The notes below the pieces were generated by a model, which saw only the letters and a list, made by a program, of their open reading frames with translations, was not told the DNA's origin and made no database searches. Positions 1-5,870 of a stretch of DNA of 7,198 nucleotides are shown one piece after another. Position 1 is the stretch's first letter; each line of letters starts with the position of its first letter. Origin of the DNA: Alphaproteobacteria bacterium. Lineage in GTDB: Bacteria > Pseudomonadota > Alphaproteobacteria > Rhizobiales > Aestuariivirgaceae. The translations under genes were made by a program, and so were the position numbers. The stretch is from NCBI GenBank assembly GCA_005884715.1, contig VAZZ01000070.1, forward strand, positions 1 through 7,198. The letters run 5' to 3'.

Positions 1-386
1 CTCGACGAATTGATCTCGATGGTCGAGCCTCGGAACTCGTCGACATAGAAGACGAAGAACGCCGCCATGTAGAACGATACGAGCCTGATGAATTCTCCGG
101 CCATATTGGGCGGCAGGTCCTTGCGGTAAGGCCCGAGCGCTACGAGCCCGACCGAGCGCACATTGGTGTGCTGGTTGATGAGACTCGCGAAGCGTTGCCG
201 CATCTGGGCCTTGCCGGCCCCGCTATTGGCGAGTCTGATCACGCTTGAGCCGACCGTCATGACATATTTCTCGGCCGGCGAAAGTGCATATGCCGCGCGT
301 CCGGCGAGTGTTGTCGTTGCCAGCAGTATCACCATGCCCATGAGGCCGCGCCGGCTCAATCGGCTATTGGAAATTTCGTCGCTCAT
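1..386 (-). CDS. MlaC/Ttg2D-family phospholipid-binding protein, second paralogue (3' end outside window)
   Basis: This is the N-terminal 128 codons of a periplasmic MlaC-type protein, the soluble carrier thought to shuttle phospholipids between MlaA at the outer membrane and the inner-membrane Mla ABC transporter. The reading frame stays open to the window edge, so the C-terminus is missing. Residues 1-33 form a signal peptide with an SRRGLMG twin-arginine-like motif (residues 11-17), a hydrophobic stretch and a likely cleavage near AYA (residues 32-34). The mature start SPAEKYV and the later LGPYRKDLP segment closely parallel SPAESYV and LGPYRKSLT in the adjacent complete mlaC, so the two are paralogues. 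The ATG at 386-384 follows GGAACAGGG. A GTG nine codons upstream is possible but less well placed. The gene lies 99 bp downstream of the first mlaC on the same strand and probably belongs to the same operon. Family assignment rests on the N-terminal half only. Confidence 0.8.
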   Translation of the reverse strand, partial: MSDEISNSRLSRRGLMGMVILLATTTLAGRAAYALSPAEKYVMTVGSSVIRLANSGAGKAQMRQRFASLINQHTNVRSVGLVALGPYRKDLPPNMAGEFIRLVSFYMAAFFVFYVDEFRGSTIEINSS

Positions 387-485
387 CCCTGTTCCGTCGG
401 TTATAGCTTCCACTCAGGCCGAGAATTTCTGCCAGAGATGACGGGTTCTATGCAAGCCGAGACTTGATGAAGACCCTATGACGGT

Positions 486-1064
486 TCACTGCCTGAGATA
501 GTCGAGCAGCGCCGACATCTTGCCGTTGTTCTTCTTGAGCACCGAGACGAAGTTTGTTTTTTGGGTCGAGGCCAGCCAGATGCCGTCGACATTCACATCG
601 AAGATGCGGTAGCCGCCGCCGCGCTTTACCAACCGCCATGTCACCGGCACCCCGTTGCCGCCGCCGAAATTGAGGATGCTTCTGACCAGAACGCTGTCGC
701 CGGCATCCTTGGTGTCCTTGACTTCGAGCGCCTGTCCGGCAAGCTTCTTGGCGTTCTGCTGGAAGACCTTGGCGATGTAATTCTCGACCAGGCTGTAATA
801 TTCCGCCTTCACGTCGCCGGTAAGGCTCTTGCGATAAGGGCCAAGCGAATAGATGGCAATGGCCGCGATATCGGCATTCGCCCTGAGCAGCGAGCGGAAC
901 TGGGCGACCGAATTGTTCCGGGCGGCAACGATGACGCCGTTGCCGATCTTGGTGACATAGCTTTCAGCCGGAGATGCCCCGAAGGCCAGAGATGGTGCCA
1001 GTGCCATGGGAACGGCCAGAGACAGGAAAAGGCGACGGCTAAAGGGCCGGACAATGTCAGTCAT
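486..1064 (-). CDS. mlaC: MlaC/Ttg2D-family phospholipid-binding protein
   Basis: A 192-residue protein of the MlaC (toluene tolerance Ttg2D) family, close to the usual length of about 200. Family members are periplasmic phospholipid carriers of the Mla pathway that keeps the outer membrane asymmetric. The signal peptide has an SRRLFLS motif (residues 9-15) matching the twin-arginine consensus, a hydrophobic core and a likely cleavage near FGA-SPAE (residues 28-34). Visible family features are LGPYRKSL (74-81), the glycine-rich turn before VTWRLVKRGGGYRIFDVNVDG (within 141-161), and the C-terminal helix ending LLDYLRQ. The gene starts 12 bp after the mlaA stop, which indicates an operon. The Shine-Dalgarno GAGG lies about 10 nt before the ATG and is part of a small self-complementary element overlapping the mlaA stop. 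The symbol is by family; no mlaD, mlaE or mlaF gene is visible in this window. Confidence 0.88.
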   Translation of the reverse strand: MTDIVRPFSRRLFLSLAVPMALAPSLAFGASPAESYVTKIGNGVIVAARNNSVAQFRSLLRANADIAAIAIYSLGPYRKSLTGDVKAEYYSLVENYIAKVFQQNAKKLAGQALEVKDTKDAGDSVLVRSILNFGGGNGVPVTWRLVKRGGGYRIFDVNVDGIWLASTQKTNFVSVLKKNNGKMSALLDYLRQ

Positions 1065-1076
1065 CGGAGGAGATCC

Positions 1077-2072
1077 TCAATAGGGGTTGAGGGTTTGCGG
1101 GATCGTCGTCGGCGGCAAGCTGTTGACACCGGAACCCGGATCATATCCGGCGGCTTCGTTGGCAATCTCGGCTTGCCGCATTTGCGCATAGAGATCTCGG
1201 ACGCTGGCGTACAAATCAGGCGAATTTTTGCGCAAATTGTCATAGTCCTCGAGGATCGCCTCGCGGCCTACCACGATTTGCGTGCCGACCGGGATTGATT
1301 TTTGCCATAGCGGTGCGTCATAAAGAATCCAGGTCATCGGATTGACCGCGCGCGGATTGCTCGGCCCAAGCACCGGCAGCACCAGATAGGGACCTGGGCC
1401 AACCCCCCAGGTGCCAAGTGTCTGGCCGAAATCTTCACGATGAAGTGGTTCGCCTAGCCCGGTCGCGTGATCGAATATACCGCCGATCCCCAGCGTGCTG
1501 TTCACCATGAAACGCTTGATAGTGTTCGCGGCCGCTTCCGAATTGCCCTGCAGAATGTCGTTGGTGAGCGTTATCGGCGTCGCCAGGTTGTTGAGCACAT
1601 TCGTCACGCCCGTGCGGATGGGTGCCGGAACAACGGCGTGGTAGATTCGCGCCGAAGGTTCCACGATCAGGTGATCGATCAGCACATTGAAACCGAATAC
1701 GACGCGGTTAAGTCCTTCGAACGGATCCTCCTGCGCTTCGACGAGATCGCCCGGCACGTTGCCTTCATCATTTGCCGAAAGATCCCTCGGGACCTGAACG
1801 CCATCGACGACATCGATACCGGGAACCGCGGCCGCGGGTTCAATGATCACCCGCATGCTGGGATCACTCTTATAAGCCTGGGCGGCGGTGCGTTTCTTCT
1901 TGCGCTCCTCGGAGGGTTTTAGCGAAAGGGGCGTGCCCTTGAAGGCTGATTTGTCGGCTTGGCGTTCCGCCGAGGCGGTACCTGGAGACAGGACGAAAAG
2001 CGCAGCACAGCAGACGCATCCCATCATGCGCTGCAAATAGACGCTCTTTCGGTTCTTCCCCGCCCGGACCAT
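1077..2072 (-). CDS. mlaA: MlaA/VacJ-family outer-membrane protein
   Basis: VacJ/MlaA sits in the outer membrane and extracts misplaced phospholipids from the outer leaflet, handing them to MlaC. The family domain spans about residues 116-300, with DPFEGLNRVVFGFN, the NSTLGIGGIFD segment, an EDFGQTLGTWGVGPGPYLVLPVLGPS block and a C-terminal YDNLRKNSPDLYASVRDLY helix. I chose the ATG at 2072-2070 because AGGAG lies five bases upstream (2082-2078) and gives a clean signal peptide (KNRK, hydrophobic core, TASA cleavage site) and 331 residues. An in-frame ATG at 2102 would add ten residues and has a weaker GGGGA. The three cysteines in the hydrophobic core do not fit a lipobox, so this may not be a classical lipoprotein. 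About 80 charged, proline-containing residues separate the signal peptide from the domain, making it longer than E. coli MlaA. It is the first gene of the cluster with the two mlaC paralogues. Confidence 0.93.
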   Translation of the reverse strand: MVRAGKNRKSVYLQRMMGCVCCAALFVLSPGTASAERQADKSAFKGTPLSLKPSEERKKKRTAAQAYKSDPSMRVIIEPAAAVPGIDVVDGVQVPRDLSANDEGNVPGDLVEAQEDPFEGLNRVVFGFNVLIDHLIVEPSARIYHAVVPAPIRTGVTNVLNNLATPITLTNDILQGNSEAAANTIKRFMVNSTLGIGGIFDHATGLGEPLHREDFGQTLGTWGVGPGPYLVLPVLGPSNPRAVNPMTWILYDAPLWQKSIPVGTQIVVGREAILEDYDNLRKNSPDLYASVRDLYAQMRQAEIANEAAGYDPGSGVNSLPPTTIPQTLNPY

Positions 2073-2202
2073 TGCGACTCCTGTTCGCCCACTGTAGCGC
2101 ATTTTCCCCGAATGCGGCCACTAATTATGTGACGCTACATTGCATGCTTGTGACCTGACTTAGGCCTTTTTTAGGTTAACAGCTCGCTAACGTTGATTTT
2201 GA

Positions 2203-2220
2203 CATAAAGATATGTTTATG
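2203..2220. promoter_or_regulatory. Palindromic candidate operator of the ArsR-methyltransferase/metF operon
   Basis: CATAAAGATATGTTTATG is an inverted repeat: CATAAA and TTTATG are perfectly complementary arms, the central ATAT is also symmetric, and only the two flanking bases mismatch. It is AT-rich against a GC-rich background, and its last base is the first base of the GTG at 2220. A perfect TTGACA hexamer (2199-2204) overlaps its left edge, but I see no good -10 box at 16-18 bp from it. Dimeric ArsR-family regulators bind such palindromes, commonly in their own promoters, so autoregulation is inferred. A second, off-centre repeat pair, TTGACAT (2199-2205) and ATGTCAA (2226-2232), brackets it. 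Protein binding is not shown. Confidence 0.55.
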
Positions 2221-3248
2221 TGAGCATGTCAATGGAAAAGCCAATGGATGAACTTCTTGCCGGAATGCGGGCCATCGCCGAGACGACGCGGCTCCGGTTG
2301 CTTTTTGTCTTGTCGCATGGCGAATTCAATGTCAGCGAGCTGACCCAGATTCTGGGCCAGAGCCAGCCGCGGGTAAGCCGGCATCTCAAATTGATGGCCG
2401 AGGCCGGTCTTCTGTCAAGGTACAAGGAGGGAAGCTGGGTTCTCTTCCGCTTGAGCGAGCAGACCCGGGGCGCCGCCTTGGCACGGGCGGTTGTCGATCT
2501 TTTGCCGGGCGCTGATTCGATACTGGTCAGCGACATCGCCCGCATGGAAGAAATCCGCCGGCAGCGCGCGGAGAATGCTGCCGCCTATTTCCGCACCAAC
2601 GCGCCCAACTGGGAGAGGCTGCGCTCGCTCCACATCAGTGAAACCGCTGTCGAGGCCGCCATGGTCGAGATGGCCGGTGATGACGATCTTGGCAACTTCC
2701 TGGATCTCGGCACAGGTACCGGGCGCATATTGTCGCTCTTCGCGCGGCGCGCCGCACAAGCTACCGGCATCGATCAAAGCCGCGAGATGCTGATCGTTGC
2801 GCGCGCCAATCTCGAAGCCGCGGGCCTGCGCCAGGCCCAGGTTCGCCAGGGCGACATCTATGCCCTGCCCTTCCCCTCGGCTACCGCCGATTTCGTGACT
2901 ATCCATCAGGTCTTGCATTATCTCGATGACCCGGCCCGCGCCTTGACCGAAGCGGCGCGCATCCTGAAGCCAGGCGGTCGCCTGCTCATTGTCGATTTCG
3001 CGCCCCATGAGCTTGAGCATTTGCGCGAACAGCATGCTCATCGCCGCCTCGGCGTCGCTTCCGACATCATGGCCTCGTGGCTGAAACGCGCTGATCTGCG
3101 CTTGATCGAGGAAAAGACCTTGCCGCCGCCCAGGAGCAATGGTTCATCAGGCCTCACCGTTTCACTGTGGCTGGCGCAACGTCCGGCCACTGACATTGCG
3201 AGAATCGGACGCATTGCCGGGAATCGCGTGGAAGGAAATCTGACGTGA
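2220..3248 (+). CDS. ArsR-family transcriptional regulator fused to a SAM-dependent methyltransferase domain
   Basis: A 342-residue, two-domain protein. Residues about 10-80 form an ArsR-type winged helix-turn-helix, with recognition segment ILGQSQPRVSRHLKLM (44-59) and wing LLSRYKEGSWVLFRL. The protein contains no cysteine, so the thiol metal sites of classical ArsR/SmtB sensors are absent. Residues about 135-300 form a class I methyltransferase fold: motif I FLDLGTGTGR (160-169), acidic residue in TGIDQS (D185), QGDIYALPF (210-218), and LKPGGRLLIVDFAP (249-262). Fusions of this kind occur beside methionine-cycle genes in alphaproteobacteria, and an SAM- or SAH-sensing role is an inference from that context. 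The start is uncertain: GTG 2220, ATG 2226, ATG 2232 and ATG 2244 are all in frame before the HTH, and none has a strong Shine-Dalgarno. The stop overlaps the metF start by 3 bases (GTGA), implying translational coupling. Confidence 0.92.
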   Translation: MSMSMEKPMDELLAGMRAIAETTRLRLLFVLSHGEFNVSELTQILGQSQPRVSRHLKLMAEAGLLSRYKEGSWVLFRLSEQTRGAALARAVVDLLPGADSILVSDIARMEEIRRQRAENAAAYFRTNAPNWERLRSLHISETAVEAAMVEMAGDDDLGNFLDLGTGTGRILSLFARRAAQATGIDQSREMLIVARANLEAAGLRQAQVRQGDIYALPFPSATADFVTIHQVLHYLDDPARALTEAARILKPGGRLLIVDFAPHELEHLREQHAHRRLGVASDIMASWLKRADLRLIEEKTLPPPRSNGSSGLTVSLWLAQRPATDIARIGRIAGNRVEGNLT

Positions 3249-4117
3249 CGAGCAAACCTGAGCTCAGGATCTCTTTCGAATTTTTTCCGCCGAAGCCCGG
3301 CGAGGCTTCCGATAATTTCTGGAAAGTCATCAAGAAGCTCGAGGAGATGAAGCCGCTTTTCGTCTCGGTGACCTATGGCGCCGGCGGCACGACCCAGGAG
3401 CGCACGCTGGGTACGGTGAATTCCATCCTGGAGCGCACCTCGCTGGCTCCGGCCGCCCATCTCACTTGTGTCGGCGCCACGCGCGCGGAGGTCGATAGCG
3501 TCGTGCGCGGCTATTGGCAGGCCGGCATTCGCCATATCGTCGCATTGCGCGGCGATCCCCCGGGCGGTGTCGGTGGCCGCTTCGTGCCGCACCCTCAAGG
3601 TTATCGCAATGCCGCAGATCTAGTGCGGGGCATTCGCGAGATCGCACCCTTCGAGGTTTCCGTTTCAGCCTATCCTGAAAAGCACCCGGATGCGGTTTCG
3701 ATCGAAGAGGATCTGGCATTCCTCGCCGACAAGGCCGAGCATGGCGCGACACGCGCTCTGTCGCAGTTCTTCTTCAACAATGCCGCCTTCCTGCGCTTCC
3801 GCGACCGGGTCTTCGCGCGCGGCATCGAGATCGAACTTGTGCCGGGCATCCTGCCGATCACCAACTTCGCCAGGGTGAAGGAGTTCGCGTCGAAATGCGG
3901 CGCCTTCCTGCCTCCCGGCCTGGCCCAGCGCTTTCACGGCCTCGATGCCGATCCCGAGACGCGCAATCTGGTGGCGGCCATGGTGGCGGCCGAGCAGATC
4001 GATTTCCTGCGCCGCGAAGGCGTCGACAGTTTTCATTTCTATACGTTGAACCGGGCCGATCTCGTTTATGCGATCTGCCGCGTCGTGGGCCTTGGTGAAG
4101 AGGCCGAGGCGGCCTGA
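3245..4117 (+). CDS. metF: 5,10-methylenetetrahydrofolate reductase (MetF)
   Basis: MetF is a cytosolic FAD enzyme that reduces 5,10-methylene-THF to 5-methyl-THF, the methyl donor for methionine synthesis. The 290-residue length matches bacterial MetF. All main motifs are present in order: FEFFPPK (11-17, where E12 corresponds to the catalytic Glu28 of E. coli), TYGAGGTTQ (43-51), HLTCVG (72-77), LRGDPP (101-106, where D104 corresponds to E. coli Asp120, which contacts flavin), AYPEKHP (142-148), QFFFNNA (174-180), GILPI (201-205) and HFYTLNR (264-270). The GTG start at 3245 overlaps the stop of the upstream regulator and is preceded by AAGGA (3232-3236) at 8 nt. The regulator-metF pair forms one operon, probably controlled from the palindrome at 2203-2220. 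A metH gene often accompanies this pair in relatives but is not present here; the next gene is convergent. Confidence 0.97.
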   Translation: MTSKPELRISFEFFPPKPGEASDNFWKVIKKLEEMKPLFVSVTYGAGGTTQERTLGTVNSILERTSLAPAAHLTCVGATRAEVDSVVRGYWQAGIRHIVALRGDPPGGVGGRFVPHPQGYRNAADLVRGIREIAPFEVSVSAYPEKHPDAVSIEEDLAFLADKAEHGATRALSQFFFNNAAFLRFRDRVFARGIEIELVPGILPITNFARVKEFASKCGAFLPPGLAQRFHGLDADPETRNLVAAMVAAEQIDFLRREGVDSFHFYTLNRADLVYAICRVVGLGEEAEAA

Positions 4118-4152
4118 GCAGTTTTCGGATCCATCCTAAGCGCGAAGCGAAA

Positions 4153-4791
4153 TCAGTTCTTCCAGTCTTCCATTTCGTTGCGGCCCCAGACCTTGGCGAT
4201 GGCGGGATGCGCCGTTACGCGATCATACATCTGGCGCAGATTGGGGTGCTTCCTGAAGAAGGCTGGAACATCGAAATTCCAGGTTGCCTGCATGGCGGCA
4301 TAGATGTCCGCGACGCTCATTTTGTCGCCGAGGATATAGGACTTGTCGCCAAGTGCTGCCGCATAGATCTCCCATTCCTTGGCCATGCGGGCAAGCGCTG
4401 CGGACTTGACCCATTTGCCGCCATTCTGGTCCGCCGTGTAGCGGTTGGGATAATAGGCGCAAAGACCGGTCATGTAGATATTGGTGGCGAGATACACCAT
4501 CCAGCGCAGATAGCGGGCGCGCTCTGCTGATGAGGGCTGGGGCGCCAGATCGGCCTTGGCATATTTGTCGGCAAGATAAAGCGAGATTGCCGCCGACTCG
4601 GTCATGATCTCACCGTCGGGCAGACGAAGCACCGGCACTTGCCCCAGCGGATTGACGCAAGCAAGCTTTTCCGACACTTGCCCGTCCTGCGATCGCTCGA
4701 CGAGTTCGACCTCATAGGGCACTCCCGCCGCTTCAAGAATGGCCTCGACCACGACTGAGCCCGACCCCGGGCGCCCATAAAGTCTGTACAT
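4153..4791 (-). CDS. Glutathione S-transferase family protein
   Basis: A 212-residue cytosolic GST, the usual length. The N-terminal thioredoxin-like domain (about 1-78) begins MYRLYGRPGSGS, has the glutathione-site cis-proline in GQVPVL (P53) and the ES pair of TESAAI (E65, S66) that contacts the gamma-glutamyl group. The all-helical C-terminal domain (about 88-205) contains SVADIY (159-164), which fits the GST N-capping box S-x-x-D. Ser10 or Ser12 could be the activating residue, and no Tyr is in the classical position. The substrate cannot be told from sequence; it could conjugate electrophiles or reduce peroxides. AAGGGG lies 6 nt before the ATG. It converges on metF with only 35 bp between the stops and diverges from the acyltransferase locus, so it is probably transcribed alone. 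Confidence 0.93.
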   Translation of the reverse strand: MYRLYGRPGSGSVVVEAILEAAGVPYEVELVERSQDGQVSEKLACVNPLGQVPVLRLPDGEIMTESAAISLYLADKYAKADLAPQPSSAERARYLRWMVYLATNIYMTGLCAYYPNRYTADQNGGKWVKSAALARMAKEWEIYAAALGDKSYILGDKMSVADIYAAMQATWNFDVPAFFRKHPNLRQMYDRVTAHPAIAKVWGRNEMEDWKN

Positions 4792-4902
4792 GAAATTCCC
4801 CTTGGCAAGCCTTCACGAAAGCAATTTTCTACCCTTCGATTGGAAAAGTCACTTGCTTGTGCTGCATGGGCGTTTGAAAGTAACGCGGGAGAGCGGCGGA
4901 AT

Positions 4903-5008
4903 ATGAGCAAGCGTGGAGGCCGGGGAAAAGATCAGACAGCCGGCGAAAAGCCGGTGCGCTTCTCCTATTCGACCGCCGACCAGCCGCTCTTGCAGCGCAC
5001 TGTCAAGC
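4903..5008 (+). pseudogene. Out-of-frame N-terminal fragment of the acyltransferase gene
   Basis: An ATG at 4903, preceded by GGCGGA, opens about 35 codons with the GC-rich third positions of a real gene, including FSYSTADQPLLQRTVK. That is the sort of N-terminus I expect before a PlsC-like acyltransferase of this subfamily. The frame then degrades into cysteine- and serine-rich residues (PPCGCSGSASK) while the catalytic body continues in a different frame from about 5007. From recollection of the family, about 30-40 residues normally lie between this segment and the LRLLRI segment, so the likely event is a deletion of 3n+1 bases rather than a one-base slip. A small hairpin marks the junction (5006-5020). 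An assembly or sequencing error remains possible. Confidence 0.55.
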
Positions 5009-5020
5009 CGCCTTGCGGCT
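5006..5020. repeat. Perfect short hairpin at the acyltransferase frame junction
   Basis: AGCCGC-CTT-GCGGCT is a six-base perfect inverted repeat with a three-base loop. It lies exactly where coding character moves from the frame of the 4903 start to the frame of the acyltransferase body. Such GC hairpins can promote deletion, or cause compressions in sequencing, so it is relevant to how the frame break arose. It has no T-run and does not look like a terminator. Confidence 0.5.
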
Positions 5021-5735
5021 GCTCAGGATCGGCATCGAAGTCGATCGTTCCTTGCTTGCGCTCTGTCCGCCGGATGGGCCGGTCGTGTTCATCGCCAATC
5101 ATCCCTATGGTGTCTTGGACGGCATAAGCCTCGCCTGGCTGTCGACGCTGGTCAGGCCTGATACCAAGGTGCTCGCCAATTCGGTGCTCTGCCAGATCCC
5201 GGAAGCCCGCGACAATCTGCTGCCGGTCGATTTCGCCGGCACCCGCGAGGCCCGCGAAACCAATGTGCGTTCAAGATATGCCGCGCAATCATGGCTGCGT
5301 ACCGGCCATGCGATCGGCATCTTTCCGGCCGGCGGCGTGTCGACCAGCGAGCGCCCGCATAAGGGCCCGGCGGTCGAGCTGCCCTGGGCTCCCTTCACGG
5401 CGAAACTTATCCGGGCTTCCCGCGCGGTCGTCGTTCCGGTGTTCTTCGTCGGGCAGAACAGCCGGCTGTTCCAGCTGGCGAGCCATGTCAGCGATACGTT
5501 GCGCCTGTCGCTGGTGTTCCGCGAGACGGCGCGGCGCATCGGGACACGCCTCACCATGCGGATCGGCAAGCCCATCGCCTTTTCTGAAATCGCCCATATC
5601 GAGGATCGCGGCGAATTGGTGAAGGAATTGCGCCGACGCACATTCGCTTTGGCCGAACCTGGCGACATCAAGGGCGCCAGACCCGACCATCATTTGCGCG
5701 AGATCCGCAAATGGGTGCCGAAAGAAGACGATTGA
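5013..5735 (+). CDS. PlsC-like lysophospholipid acyltransferase, N-terminus disrupted
   Basis: The body is a membrane-associated glycerolipid acyltransferase of the PlsC/hemolysin-like group, which transfers fatty acyl chains to lysolipids. Block I is NHPYGVLDG (29-37), an H-x5-D spacing seen in this subgroup instead of the strict H-x4-D. Block III is IFPAGGVS (103-110) and block IV is VVPVFFVG (140-147). The C-terminus RTFALAEPGD... is complete. The only available start in this frame is TTG at 5013: the frame is open back to a TAA at 4881 but has no ATG, GTG or TTG before it and no Shine-Dalgarno near it. The codons just upstream in this frame (Q-A-A before LRLLRI) look like protein belonging to the same gene. 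The preceding N-terminal part lies in another frame at 4903. The gene is therefore probably a pseudogene, or makes a shortened protein of about 241 residues. The exact lipid substrate is unknown. Confidence 0.75.
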   Translation: MRLLRIGIEVDRSLLALCPPDGPVVFIANHPYGVLDGISLAWLSTLVRPDTKVLANSVLCQIPEARDNLLPVDFAGTREARETNVRSRYAAQSWLRTGHAIGIFPAGGVSTSERPHKGPAVELPWAPFTAKLIRASRAVVVPVFFVGQNSRLFQLASHVSDTLRLSLVFRETARRIGTRLTMRIGKPIAFSEIAHIEDRGELVKELRRRTFALAEPGDIKGARPDHHLREIRKWVPKEDD

Positions 5736-5782
5736 CGCGTGAAACCCCCACTCCAGCCTGAGGTGCAAGCGTGCGGCCATCC

Positions 5783-5829
5783 CCCAATCCCGTCATGGCC
5801 GTGGTCAAGCCCGGCCATGACGGGTTGGG
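5783..5829. repeat. Long imperfect intergenic palindrome
   Basis: The left arm CCCAA-T-CCCGTCATGGCC (5783-5800) pairs with the right arm GGCCATGACGGGTTGGG (5813-5829). This gives 17 paired bases with one bulged T (5788). The stem can extend inwards by G5801-C5812 and two further GC pairs around a TCAAG loop. It fills the space between two convergent genes (acyltransferase and tam). No T-run follows on either strand, so a simple intrinsic terminator is unlikely, although the RNA hairpin could stabilise both 3' ends. Its form resembles the dispersed REP-like palindromes common in rhizobial and Bradyrhizobium-type genomes. Only one copy is visible here, so the dispersed nature is inferred. Confidence 0.7.
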
Positions 5830-5870
5830 AAGTGTAGCGCGAGCTTTGGCGTCATCTTTCGTCGATCAAC

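Noticed and set aside
561..1298. 245-codon plus-strand open frame across mlaC and the end of mlaA
   Set aside because: It lies antisense to two well-supported genes, has no recognisable domain, and its openness follows from the GC-rich codon bias of the opposite strand.
2103..2198. Promoter for mlaA in the divergent intergenic region
   Set aside because: A CATAAT hexamer exists on the minus strand, but no matching -35 box lies at 16-18 bp, so placement would be a guess.
2415..3041. 208-codon minus-strand open frame inside the ArsR-methyltransferase gene
   Set aside because: It is the antisense shadow of a gene with clear HTH and methyltransferase motifs, and shows no family motif of its own.
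3038..3598. 186-codon minus-strand open frame over the regulator/metF junction
   Set aside because: It is antisense to conserved metF motifs, with no domain and composition typical of a shadow frame.
4118..4152. Terminator between metF and the GST gene
   Set aside because: Only very short complementary stretches (such as GCGCGAAGCG) and no T-run, so not enough to call.
4792..4902. Promoter boxes for the divergent GST and acyltransferase genes
   Set aside because: The region must hold promoters, but I found no -35/-10 pair with acceptable sequence and spacing on either strand.
5000..5014. Programmed ribosomal frameshift as explanation of the split acyltransferase
   Set aside because: No X-XXY-YYZ slippery heptamer is present at the junction, and the apparent loss of a segment fits a deletion better.
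5289..5780. 163-codon minus-strand open frame over the acyltransferase
   Set aside because: It is antisense to the acyltransferase blocks, with no recognisable features.
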